DNA of 64,000 nt from assembly GCF_004361855.1 (NCBI RefSeq), contig NZ_SNWQ01000013.1, forward strand, positions 1-64,000, given 5' to 3'. Shown here piece by piece: positions 42,917-51,511 of this stretch. Position 1 is the stretch's first letter. The number at the start of each line of letters is the position of its first letter. Below the pieces are notes generated by a model. That model worked only from the letters and a program-made list of their open reading frames with translations, did not search any database and was not told the origin of the DNA. This DNA is from Kribbella caucasensis (GTDB lineage Bacteria > Actinomycetota > Actinomycetes > Propionibacteriales > Kribbellaceae). A program made the position numbers and the translations under genes.

Positions 42917-43909
42917 GTGGGGTCCGCGGTTGTACTCGAGGTCCACGACCTCCAGGTGACGTTCCGGACCGGAGGCGGGCTGGCTCCGGTCGTGTCCGGT
43001 GTCGACTTCTCCGTTGCGCCCGGCAAGACGCTGGCGATCGTGGGGGAGTCTGGTTCGGGGAAGAGTGTGTGCTCGGCCGCGGTGATGGGCCTGCTTCCGT
43101 CCAACGCTGACGTCAAAGGCGAAATACTGCTGAGCGGCCGGGAGCTGAACGGGCTGGCCGAGGACGAGTTGCGGCGGATCCGCGGCAAAGACATCGCGGT
43201 CTTCCAGGACGCGTTGTCCGCACTCAACCCGTACTACAGCGTCGGCTGGCAGATCGCCGAGGCGTACCGGCTGCACAAGAACGTGTCGAAGAAGGAGGCT
43301 TGGAAGCGCGCGATCGAGACGCTCTACCTCGTCGGTATCCCCTCGGCCGCCACCTGTGCGAAGTCGTATCCACACGAGTTCTCCGGGGGAATGCGGCTGC
43401 GGGTCGTCATCGCCATGGCGCTGGTGAACAACCCGAAGGTGCTGATCGCGGACGAACCGACGAAGGCCCTCGACGTCACGGTCCAGGCTCAGATCCTGCG
43501 GCTTCTCGAGGACGTGCAGGCCGAGTTCGGTACGGCGCTCGTGCTGCTCTCGCGCGATCTCGGCGTCGTGGCCGAAGTGGCCGACGACATCCTGGTCATG
43601 TACGCCGGCCACGCGACCGAGGTGGGTACGGTCCGGGATCTCTTCCACCGCGCCGCCCATCCGTACAGCCTCGGCCTGCTCGGCGCGACGCCGCGAGCCG
43701 ACGTACCGCGGCGGGGTCGGCTGGCCACGATCCCGGGCGAGTTGCCGTCAGCTGGTTCGATCGAGACGGCCTGCCCGTTCCAGCCGCGCTGCGCGTACAC
43801 CGATCGGGTGGGGGAGCGCTGCATCACCGAGCGGCCCGCGCTAACCCCGCGCCCGGGCGAAGGCGATCACGAGGCCGCCTGCCATCTCGGCCGCCGGCCG
43901 GAGATGTAG
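42917..43909 (+). CDS. Orphan OppD/DppD-like ABC transporter ATPase with altered motifs
   Basis: The 330-residue protein is of peptide-transporter ATPase type, ending with the oligopeptide C-terminal domain CPFQPRCAYTDRVGERCITERP. Walker A is GESGSGKS. Other motifs deviate: the Q loop reads VFQDALSALNP, the signature FSGGMRLRV (usually LSGGMRQRV), Walker B region ADEPTKALD, and the switch histidine of THDLGVV is Arg (SRDLGVV, about residue 213). No permease or substrate-binding gene is nearby. GTG 42917 follows AGGAG at 5 bases; ATG 42902 is an alternative. It may be non-functional or have a non-transport role. Confidence 0.8.
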   Translation: MGSAVVLEVHDLQVTFRTGGGLAPVVSGVDFSVAPGKTLAIVGESGSGKSVCSAAVMGLLPSNADVKGEILLSGRELNGLAEDELRRIRGKDIAVFQDALSALNPYYSVGWQIAEAYRLHKNVSKKEAWKRAIETLYLVGIPSAATCAKSYPHEFSGGMRLRVVIAMALVNNPKVLIADEPTKALDVTVQAQILRLLEDVQAEFGTALVLLSRDLGVVAEVADDILVMYAGHATEVGTVRDLFHRAAHPYSLGLLGATPRADVPRRGRLATIPGELPSAGSIETACPFQPRCAYTDRVGERCITERPALTPRPGEGDHEAACHLGRRPEM

Positions 43910-43910
43910 C

Positions 43911-44408
43911 TCAGGTCCTGCCTTCTTTCTCCTGCGCTTCGAACAAGGTCGGCTGGGTCTCCGCATCGAGTCCCCAGTCAGCCCTCATCACGGTGTACCC
44001 GGCCTTCTCAGCGGCGTCGCACACCTTGACGTCGTCGTCAACCAGTACGGCGACCGGCCGCTCCCGACTGAGCTCCTTCAACCGGTACAACTTCACCGCC
44101 ACGGACGGACGCCGGTCGGTGTTGCTCCGCATGTACATCCGGCCCTCGGGAAACCCGTTGTCCTTCAACCACTTCACCGTGTCCCGCCGGAGCCGCTCGG
44201 GCCGCCCGGTCAGATAGACGATCTCGTGATCCGCGGCCAGCGTGGTCGCGACCGCCAGGCCTTCGTCGAGCACCGCGTCCTCCTTCGCATGGGCGAAGAA
44301 CGAGTCCCAGTCCTTCGGCTTCCGCTCGATGAAGTGGATCCGCTTGCTCGTATCGGACAAGGTCGCGTCAACATCCAGCACGGCGTACGGCCGATTCTCT
44401 TCAGACAC
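43911..44408 (-). CDS. HAD-superfamily phosphatase (PNKP 3'-phosphatase-like)
   Basis: The 165-residue protein has the HAD motif I VLDVDATLSDT (DxD), motif II YLTGRPERLRRDTVKWL, a conserved lysine in SVAVKLYRL and motif III VLVDDDVKVCDAAEKAGY. This short cap-less layout matches the polynucleotide 3'-phosphatase-like and phage-type HAD group. The usual Gly after DxD is Ala (DVDATL). Its role is unknown. It is convergent with and one base away from the ATPase gene. Confidence 0.83.
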   Translation of the reverse strand: MSEENRPYAVLDVDATLSDTSKRIHFIERKPKDWDSFFAHAKEDAVLDEGLAVATTLAADHEIVYLTGRPERLRRDTVKWLKDNGFPEGRMYMRSNTDRRPSVAVKLYRLKELSRERPVAVLVDDDVKVCDAAEKAGYTVMRADWGLDAETQPTLFEAQEKEGRT

Positions 44409-44789
44409 GGTGTCCAGCTAACCAGGCGTCGCGGTCGATCGCGTACTCGACCAACCACCCCACGAACCGCCCCGGTCACCGCTCCGGCCCCGGCACCGGC
44501 CCCGGTCACCGCCCACGGCACCCGGATTCCGTCCGCCCGCACGCGAGAAACCCGCGACCTTGAACAACAACCCGGGACCGTGAACAGGCCATTTTCATGT
44601 TCAAGCCCCCCACTTCCTGACCGAGGTCCCCAGCGACGGCCCCGACCCCGTTCTGCCGTACCCACCTGCCCCCGGCGGTCGCGGCCTGGTCTGCGGTGGG
44701 CGTTGACCTGTTCGGATGGCGGGCAAGGTGGGGGTTGTGGGTGTGTTGGTTGGGTGGTTGTCGGTGGGGCGGGTTAGCGTTCTCGGGCG
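44409..44789. other. Intergenic region upstream of sbcD
   Basis: The 381-base gap is C-rich in its first half and G-rich in its second. It contains CTTGAACA (44560-44567), GTGAACAG (44581-44588) and TGTTCAAG (44599-44606), which form an inverted repeat with an extra direct half-site. TAGCGT (44775-44780) lies nine bases before sbcD and may be its -10 box. No gene is visible. Confidence 0.5.
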
Positions 44790-45920
44790 ATGGATGAGTC
44801 GATCACTTTTCTGCACAGTTCGGACTGGCAGCTGGGGATGATGCGCCGGTTCCTTGGGCCGGACGGTCAGGCCCGGTGGGGTCAGGCGCGGCTGGATGCC
44901 GTCGTGCGGATCGGTGAGGTCGCCCGGCGGACCGGGGCGCGGTTCGTGGTGGTCGCCGGAGATGTGTTCGAGCACAACCAGGTCGAGCGGCAGACGATTC
45001 TGCGCGCTTGTGAAGCGTTGAAGCGGATCGAGGTGCCGGTGGTCCTCCTGCCGGGCAACCACGACGCGCTCGAGCCGGGTTCGTTGTGGACGTCGGCGCA
45101 GTGGACCGCGCACAAACCCGAGCACGTGACTGTGCTGACCGGCACGGAACCCCTGGAGATCGTGCCCGGCGTGGAGATCGTCGGGGCGCCGTGGCGTTCG
45201 CGGCGGCCGGTGTCGGATCCGGCTGCTCCTGGGTACGCCGAGCTCGGGCCGGCGCCGGCGGGCACGCGCCGGATCCTGCTGGCTCACGGGCAGCTGACCA
45301 GCCTGAGCGGCGGCATGTCCGAGGTACCGACGATCGATCAGGCCGCCCTCGAGGCCGCCGTCGCGGACCAGAGGCTGCATTACGTCGGGCTGGGTGACCG
45401 GCACTCGACGACCGAGGTGACCGAGCGGATCTGGTTCTCCGGGACGCAGGAGGTCACCGCTCCCGAGGAGACGCATCCGGGCAACGTCCTGGCGGTGACG
45501 TTCACGGCTGACGACATCGCGGTGGAGCCGGTGCAGGTCGGCGCCTGGCACATGGTCGAGCACCACGTCGAGCTGTACGACGAGGGCTCGCTGATCGCGT
45601 TGGAGGATTGGTTCGCCGAGTTGCCGGACAAGGAGCGGACGTACGTCCGGCTCGCCGCCGACGGGTCGTTGCCGTTGCCGTTGTTGAGCCGGCTGGACGC
45701 GATGGTGGACGCGCAAGGCGAGGTGTTCGCGAGTGTCGAGCGTTGGGCGAAGTTCTGGACGGTCCGCCCGGCTCCGGACGCGGCCGACCTGGATTCGCTG
45801 CAGTTGAGCGGTCCGGCGCGGGCGGCGATGGAGGAGTTGCGGCAGGCGCTGGCGGCCGGTGACGAGGAGGCCGGTGCGGCGCTGACCTTGATGCACAGAC
45901 TGGCGCGGGACGCGGGATGA
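44790..45920 (+). CDS. sbcD: SbcD/Mre11-type DNA exonuclease subunit
   Basis: The 376-residue metallophosphoesterase contains the five nuclease motifs: HSSDWQLG (7-15 region), AGDVFEHN, LPGNHDAL, LLAHGQ and VGLGDRHS. It is the nuclease half of the SbcCD (Mre11-Rad50) complex, which opens hairpin and protein-blocked DNA ends. Its stop overlaps the ATG of sbcC by four bases. No SOS box is present upstream. Confidence 0.92.
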   Translation: MDESITFLHSSDWQLGMMRRFLGPDGQARWGQARLDAVVRIGEVARRTGARFVVVAGDVFEHNQVERQTILRACEALKRIEVPVVLLPGNHDALEPGSLWTSAQWTAHKPEHVTVLTGTEPLEIVPGVEIVGAPWRSRRPVSDPAAPGYAELGPAPAGTRRILLAHGQLTSLSGGMSEVPTIDQAALEAAVADQRLHYVGLGDRHSTTEVTERIWFSGTQEVTAPEETHPGNVLAVTFTADDIAVEPVQVGAWHMVEHHVELYDEGSLIALEDWFAELPDKERTYVRLAADGSLPLPLLSRLDAMVDAQGEVFASVERWAKFWTVRPAPDAADLDSLQLSGPARAAMEELRQALAAGDEEAGAALTLMHRLARDAG

Positions 45921-48694
45921 GGCTGCACAGTCTGACGCTGCGGGACTTCCGCGGCGTCAAGGACCGTACCGTTCAGCTGCCCGCGATGGGGACCACTGTG
46001 GTGGTCGGCGACAACGAGGTCGGCAAGTCCAGCCTGGTCGAGGCGTTCGCGCTGGTCTTCGAGCTGCCCGACGACTCGAAGTCCAAACGGATCGCCGACA
46101 TCCAGCCGGTCGGCCACGACGTCGGCCCCGAGGTGACGGTCGAGCTGACCCTCGGCGGTCGCGAGCTCACCTATACCAAGCGCTGGCTGAAGAACCGTTC
46201 CACCGAGCTGTCCGTGATCGAACCCGACGGCCGCCGCCAGACCTGGACCGGTCGCGAAGCGCACAACGAGGCCGAGCGGCTCTTCAACGAGAACGTCGAT
46301 CCCGTGCTCTGGCAGACGTTGATGGTCAGCCAGGGCCAGTCGCTCATCTTGCCGACCCCCGCGGACGCGGAGCCGCTGATCAGCGCGGTCACAGCCGAGT
46401 CCGGTACGCCGGTCGACGGGGCGTCCATGCCGTTGGTGAGCGCGGTGGAGCACGAGTACCTCCGCTACTGGACGCCGCGGGGCCGGTCGACCGGGGAGTT
46501 CGCCAAATCCGCTCAGGCCGTGGCGTCGGCCGAACTGCGATCCGCGCAGGCGTCGAAGGCGATGGAGGAGGTCGTCGCAGACATCCGCCGGGCCGAGCGA
46601 CTCGCGCTGGACCTCGACGATCTGAGTGCGCGGCTGAAGGATCACCTCGTCTCGGTCGAGGAGCTCCGCGAACGCAAGCAGGCGACCGACGAGATCCTGC
46701 TCCGCCGGGATTCCGTCCGCGCCCGGGCCGAGACCGCGCGGGCCAGGTTGGAGAACCACACCCGCACGAGACTCGACCGGGAACGCCTGCTCGCCGATGT
46801 CGAGCGGTTCAGCCAGACCGCCACCGAGCTGGCCGAGCTCCGGACCGAGGCCGACACCGTCGCGAAGAAGGCGGCCGAGACCGTCCACGCGGCCGAGGCT
46901 GCGTTGGCCGAAGTCGTTGAGCTGAAGGACGATCGGCGTACGGATGTCCAGCGGGCGGAGCAGTGGGTCTCCGAGTTGATGGATCGCGCCGAGCTCGACC
47001 GGTTGACGGGTCAGCAGGCCGAGCTGGCCGACGTACGGGCTCGCATCGCCGCCGCGTCCGCCGTACTCGACGGGATCAAGGTCACGGACGAGTTGGCCGC
47101 CTCGCTTGAGGATGCGCGGGCCCATGTCGTCGAGGCACGTGCCGCGCTCGCGGCCGGCGTACCGGAGGTGCTGGTACGACGGGTCGGTGCGGACGTGGTG
47201 TCGTTGTCCGGGACTGGTCTGGATGCCGGGGGATCACCGGTGCCGGCGGAGTTGGCCGAGGACGCCGAGGTGTCGGTCCTGGTCTCGGGCGAACTCGTGG
47301 TCGGCGTACCGGGGCAGGTCGAAGTCACGGTTCGCGCGGGTGGTGAGGCGGCCACGTTGCGGGCTCGGGTCGATGAGTCGGTCCGGCGGGAGAAGGATCT
47401 GCTGAAGCGGGCCGGAGTACGGAATCTGGCGGCCGCGCGCGAGTTGTTGCGCAAGCGGGACACGGCATCGGCGGAGTTGCAGGAGGCGCGGCGAACCGAG
47501 CGGTCGTTGACGGCCGGGGGTGATCCGGGGGAGCGGATCGCCTTGTTGTGCGCGCGTTTGGGGATCACGTCGTCGGACGAAGCAGCCGCGGAAGAGGACG
47601 TGCCGACGGCGAAGAACAAGCAGCCGATCATCGAAGACGTACCGGGCCAGATGTCGTTGTTCGAGGAGTTCGAGGAGGACACCTTCGACTTCGAACTCGT
47701 GTTGCCCGAGCCGGCCGTGCCGGGGGATCTGGCCGGGGCGCAGCGGGCGTTGGAGAACGCCCGGGCAGAGTTGGCCGCGGCCGAGCGGTTGCTGACCGAC
47801 GCGGAGTTCGCGGCGGCGCAGGCGCGGAAGGCGGCAGACGAGGATCGGTCGGAGGCGCAGAACGCGCGGGCGCGGGCCGAGTTGGCTACCGAGCGGCTCG
47901 CGGCGGCGGTTGCCGAGTTGGAGGCTGCTCGTGCGGTCCTGGCAGACGAGGGCGTCGAGGCCGAGGAGTCGACTGCGACCGCGGAGGTCGAGGCCGTGCT
48001 CGAGGAGCTGACAGCGGTCCAGGAGCAGGCCGACGCGGCTGGGGCCGATGAGGTCGCGGGGGAGTTGGCCGATTCTCTGGCGGTCGCTCAGCGGTTGCAG
48101 GGGGAGCGCGACACTCTGCGGGATTCGTTGCGGACGACCGAGGGACGGTTGGAGCAGTCCGGCCGCGACGGTCTGGCCACCCGGCAGGACGCGGCCGAGT
48201 TGGAGCTGGCCGCGGTACGGGCCGAGCATGACAACCTCAAACGTCGCGCCGACGCCGCGCGCCGGGTCTACGAGACCCTCGGCCGGCATCGCGCGGAAGC
48301 CCAGACGAAGTACTCAGAACCGTTGCAAACAAGGATCGAGGCCCTTGGCCGCAGCGTATACGGCCCGAGCTTCCGCGTCTGGCTGGACGACGACCTGGCC
48401 GTGGCCGAGCGCGAACTCGACGGTTCGCGGCTCCGCGTCGAGTCGCTGTCCACCGGCGCCCAGGAACAGCTCGCGATCATCACCCGGCTGGCGATCAGTC
48501 ACCTGGTCAGTACCGGCGAAGGCAGCGTCCCGGTGATCTTCGACGACGCCCTCGGCTGGTCCGACAAGGCCCGCCTCCGGGATATGGGAGCACTACTCGG
48601 CCGGGCCGGCGATCACGGTCAGATCATCATCCTGACCTGCATGCCGGAGCGCTACGAATACGTTCCCCGCGCCAACTTCATCAAGCTGCAGTAG
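45917..48694 (+). CDS. sbcC: SbcC/Rad50-type ATPase subunit
   Basis: The 925-residue protein has Walker A VVGDNEVGKSSL (about 31-42), two long coiled-coil stretches rich in Ala/Glu, a central hinge-like part without an evident CxxC zinc hook, then the signature SLSTGAQEQLAIITRLAISHLV and Walker B VPVIFDDALGWSDKARL near the C-terminus. It is the ATPase partner of SbcD. It is of the shorter actinobacterial kind (usual SbcC is about 1000-1050). Coupled to sbcD. Confidence 0.88.
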   Translation: MRLHSLTLRDFRGVKDRTVQLPAMGTTVVVGDNEVGKSSLVEAFALVFELPDDSKSKRIADIQPVGHDVGPEVTVELTLGGRELTYTKRWLKNRSTELSVIEPDGRRQTWTGREAHNEAERLFNENVDPVLWQTLMVSQGQSLILPTPADAEPLISAVTAESGTPVDGASMPLVSAVEHEYLRYWTPRGRSTGEFAKSAQAVASAELRSAQASKAMEEVVADIRRAERLALDLDDLSARLKDHLVSVEELRERKQATDEILLRRDSVRARAETARARLENHTRTRLDRERLLADVERFSQTATELAELRTEADTVAKKAAETVHAAEAALAEVVELKDDRRTDVQRAEQWVSELMDRAELDRLTGQQAELADVRARIAAASAVLDGIKVTDELAASLEDARAHVVEARAALAAGVPEVLVRRVGADVVSLSGTGLDAGGSPVPAELAEDAEVSVLVSGELVVGVPGQVEVTVRAGGEAATLRARVDESVRREKDLLKRAGVRNLAAARELLRKRDTASAELQEARRTERSLTAGGDPGERIALLCARLGITSSDEAAAEEDVPTAKNKQPIIEDVPGQMSLFEEFEEDTFDFELVLPEPAVPGDLAGAQRALENARAELAAAERLLTDAEFAAAQARKAADEDRSEAQNARARAELATERLAAAVAELEAARAVLADEGVEAEESTATAEVEAVLEELTAVQEQADAAGADEVAGELADSLAVAQRLQGERDTLRDSLRTTEGRLEQSGRDGLATRQDAAELELAAVRAEHDNLKRRADAARRVYETLGRHRAEAQTKYSEPLQTRIEALGRSVYGPSFRVWLDDDLAVAERELDGSRLRVESLSTGAQEQLAIITRLAISHLVSTGEGSVPVIFDDALGWSDKARLRDMGALLGRAGDHGQIIILTCMPERYEYVPRANFIKLQ

Positions 48695-48719
48695 GTGCTT
48701 CAGAGGTTGGCTGGTGGGG

Positions 48720-49547
48720 TCAGCGGAGGATGCGGGTGGGGGTGCTGTAGAGGACGCAGCGGTTGCCTCGGGTGAAGCCGGCGAGGGTGATGCCGAACTG
48801 GCGGGCCAGGTCGACCGCCAGGCTGGAGGGGGCGCCGACGGCGACGACCATGCCGAGGCCGGCTGCGGCCGCCTTCTGGATGATTTCGTAACCGGCTCGG
48901 CCGCTGACAACCAGGACCAGGCCCTTGCGGCTGTGGTGGTTGAGGACGGTCCAGCCGACCACCTTGTCGACGGCGTTGTGGCGGCCGACGTCCTCCTTCA
49001 CGATCACCTTGTCGCCCGTGGCCGTGAACAGGCCGGCCGCGTGCAGTCCGCCCGTTCGTCCGAAGGTGGGCTGGGCGTCCCGGAGGAGGTCCGGCAGGCG
49101 CAGTACTACGTCCAGCGGGACCTCCACGGGATCCACTGGGGCGTAGTCGCGGTCGGCGAGTTCGTCGAGGCTCTGCTGGCCGCAGACTCCACAGGCGGCC
49201 GACGTCACGCCGTACCGCTGCGGGGGTTCGCGATCGGGCTGGCCGTCGAAGGTGACGGTGACGGTGTTGAACTGCTGTTCCCGGGTCAGCTTGACGTCGG
49301 TGCAGTAGGCAACGGTCTGGATCGCGTCGGGCCGGACCGCGAACCCCTCGCCGAGGCAGAACCCGGCGGCCAGCTCGAAGTCCGATCCGGGCGTGCGCAT
49401 CGTCACGACCAGGGGCTCGGGTGGCCGGCCGGGCCATTCGAGGCGGAGTTCGAGGGGCTCTTCGGTGACGACCACGTCCTCGCGCCGGGACGTCCTGTCG
49501 CCGTCGAGCACTTCGACCTTGAACCTGGTGACCGGGCCTTTGCTCAT
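48720..49547 (-). CDS. fdhD: Formate dehydrogenase accessory sulfurtransferase
   Basis: The 275-residue FdhD has CGVCGQQSLDEL (CxxC, about 116-127, sulfur transfer) and KEDVGRHNAVDKVVGW and VVSGRAGYEIIQKA. It transfers sulfur from a cysteine desulfurase to the molybdenum cofactor of formate dehydrogenase. No formate dehydrogenase lies in this window, so it acts on an enzyme encoded elsewhere. The gene is convergent with sbcC, 25 bases apart. Confidence 0.93.
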   Translation of the reverse strand: MSKGPVTRFKVEVLDGDRTSRREDVVVTEEPLELRLEWPGRPPEPLVVTMRTPGSDFELAAGFCLGEGFAVRPDAIQTVAYCTDVKLTREQQFNTVTVTFDGQPDREPPQRYGVTSAACGVCGQQSLDELADRDYAPVDPVEVPLDVVLRLPDLLRDAQPTFGRTGGLHAAGLFTATGDKVIVKEDVGRHNAVDKVVGWTVLNHHSRKGLVLVVSGRAGYEIIQKAAAAGLGMVVAVGAPSSLAVDLARQFGITLAGFTRGNRCVLYSTPTRILR

Positions 49548-49575
49548 ACCTCCAAGTTATGCCAACCGGCGCGGA

Positions 49576-50573
49576 TCAGTAGCGGTCGTACCAGCCGCGC
49601 CGGATCGCGAGCCAGTCGAGGAAGGTCCACGCGAAGAGCCGCTGGTGCCGGCGGATCTCCGGAGTACACCCGGGCGGGGGAGGCGCGTCGAGGTTGGTGA
49701 GCATGTACGCCGCGACCACGGCGGCGAAGCAGTCGAGGTGATCAGCTGGTACGTCGGCGGTCAGTGGGCTCCGTTGGATCGCGGCGGCCGTGTCGATGCC
49801 CTGGTACTGCGCGATGGGGAGGAGGCCGACCCAGTCGAACCAGGGCGGAGCGAGCGACAACCAGTTCCAGTCGACTGTCCAGCACTGGCTCGCGGTGTCG
49901 ATCAGCAGGTTGTCGGGCCGTAGATCGTTGTGTGCGGCGGAGTCGCCTCGCAGCGCTTCGGGGTACCAGCTCATGACCTCGGCGAGCTCGGGGAGCGCGG
50001 CCTCGAACCAGGGCTGGAATCCGCTCGGCATCGGTCGCTCGCCGGACATGATCTGGTCAGGCTGCAGCATCGGGAAGTCACCGGTCTGGACGTCTTCCGC
50101 GAAGCTGCCCAGACCGCTCAACGGGCTCGGGGTGAGGGCGGCGGCCATCGTTTCGCAGTTCGCCGTGACCAGCGCGAAGTCGTCGGCCGTCCAGGGCGTC
50201 CCCGCATCCGAGCGTCGATCTTCGCCGAGGCGATCGCGAACCACTTGGCATCCTTGTCCGTCGCATGCGCCGTCGTGATGATCTCCGGGACTCGTACTGC
50301 GGGCGGTAGCTGCGGCACGATCTCGGCTTCCCGCTGGTACGCGCGGTACGGGTGCATCGAGTCGTCTGCCGCCTTCACGAAGACCTCACGCCCGTCGGCC
50401 AGCTTGAGCGGCGCCGCGAACCCGCCGGTGAACCCCGACCCGACCGACGGCCCCGCCTCGGCGATCTCGGTGCCAAGGGCAACGGCCAGCGCGTGCTGGA
50501 GCGATCCTGGCAGCGAATCCCACCCCGGCCGCGCCGAGGTCGCACCGTAATCGACAAGAGGAGGTCCACCCAT
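49576..50573 (-). pseudogene. APH-family phosphotransferase interrupted by a frameshift
   Basis: Two overlapping frames on the minus strand join into one aminoglycoside/choline-kinase-like protein. The N-terminal part (from ATG 50573) has GGFAAPLKLADGREVFVKAA and ends in frame as far as FAIASAKIDAR. The C-terminal part continues in the next frame from DAGTPWTADDFALVTANC to the end and contains HNDLRPDNLLID (the catalytic HxDxxxxN) and VDWNW. The loss of a single base near 50208-50210 explains the shift. It is either a real pseudogene or a sequencing error. Confidence 0.8.
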
Positions 50574-50695
50574 CCCGGCACCCTACTTCCGTGCGGCACT
50601 CGCCCGCCCGCATTTTCCGAACCGTGCGCATCCCACGTCCGTGCGCACCTTGCGTCCGCCGGCCCGCGGCTCGCGCCTGTCCGCATTTCAGGGGT

Positions 50696-50769
50696 TGACC
50701 TCTGAGCTGCATGGTTGCCCGGTCAGATTCCGAGGGGGCAACCATGCAGCTGGAAGGTCAGCCTCTGAG
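50696..50769. repeat. Long palindromic element flanked by CCTCTGAG
   Basis: AGCTGCATGGTTGCCC (50705-50720) and GGGCAACCATGCAGCT (50736-50751) form a perfect 16-bp stem with a 15-base loop. An outer TGACC/GGTCA pair (50696-50700, 50756-50760) extends it across a 4x4 internal loop. The octamer CCTCTGAG occurs at both ends (50699-50706 and 50762-50769), like a target duplication. It lies between divergent starts, so it is not a terminator of either neighbour. Confidence 0.7.
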
Positions 50770-50873
50770 ATTTCGGCGGTCGCTGGCAAGCGGTTGGCAC
50801 CGTGGTTCGGTTGGCGCCGTGGTTCGGGTGGGGGTTGCTGGTGAGTCTCGATAGGTGGGGCGGGAGTGGCGGT

Positions 50874-50885
50874 TAACGTGCGGGG
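50874..50885 (+). promoter_or_regulatory. -10 box of a leaderless promoter for the TRIC-like gene
   Basis: TAACGT (50874-50879) is followed after six bases by the GTG start. No ribosome binding site is seen. Confidence 0.5.
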
Positions 50886-51503
50886 GTGGATGGATCGGTG
50901 GTTCTCACTGTGCTGGATCTGGTCGGGATCTTCGTGTTCGGGATCACCGGGGCGCTGGTCGGGGTGCGGAAGCAGTTGGACGTGTTCGGGATCCAGGTGC
51001 TCGCGCTCGTCACCGGTCTGGGTGGCGGCTTCCTCCGCGACGTACTGATCGGGGCGACTCCGCTGGCGGCGCTGCAGGACTGGTGGTATCTCGCCGTACC
51101 GGTCGCGGCCGGGCTGATCACCTTCTTCCTGCACCCGAAGATCGGCCGGGTCGAACGACTGGTGAACATCTTCGACGCCGCCGGCCTCGCCCTGTTCTGC
51201 GTCATCGGCGCGCGCAAGGCCCTCGATTACGGCCTCTCACCACTGTCGGCCGCCCTGCTCGGCACCATCTCCGGCATCGGCGGCGGCGTCATCCGCGACA
51301 TCCTCTCCGGCCGGGTCCCCGTCGTCCTCCGGTCCGAGATCTACGCCACCCCCGCGTTCCTCGGCGCCGGCATCGTCGTCCTCGCGGCCGCCCTCGAGTA
51401 CCACGCCCTCTGGGTCCCGATAGCCGCCGCAATCGTCCGCTTCGTCATCCGCCTCCTAGCCATCCGCCGAGGCTGGAACGCTCCACTACCCCGCCACCCC
51501 TGA
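50886..51503 (+). CDS. TRIC-type cation channel family (UPF0126) membrane protein
   Basis: The 205-residue protein has seven hydrophobic helices and two internally repeated GGG-x-RD motifs: TGLGGGFLRDVLIGATP (near 44-60) and SGIGGGVIRDILSGRVP (near 129-145). This repeat is the mark of bacterial TRIC/UPF0126 channels, which are trimeric cation channels. Its physiological ion is not certain. It ends 8 bases before the convergent MFS gene. Confidence 0.88.
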   Translation: MDGSVVLTVLDLVGIFVFGITGALVGVRKQLDVFGIQVLALVTGLGGGFLRDVLIGATPLAALQDWWYLAVPVAAGLITFFLHPKIGRVERLVNIFDAAGLALFCVIGARKALDYGLSPLSAALLGTISGIGGGVIRDILSGRVPVVLRSEIYATPAFLGAGIVVLAAALEYHALWVPIAAAIVRFVIRLLAIRRGWNAPLPRHP

Positions 51504-51511
51504 GCCGACGG

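Larger units (their letters stand above)
50574..50885. other. Intergenic region with a long hairpin
   Basis: The 312-base gap between divergent genes holds the hairpin at 50696-50760 and the leaderless promoter at 50874-50879. The rest shows nothing I can assign. Confidence 0.5.

Noticed and set aside
44409..44789. SOS box upstream of sbcCD
   Set aside because: GAAC and GTTC occur but are separated by 13 or more bases, not 4.
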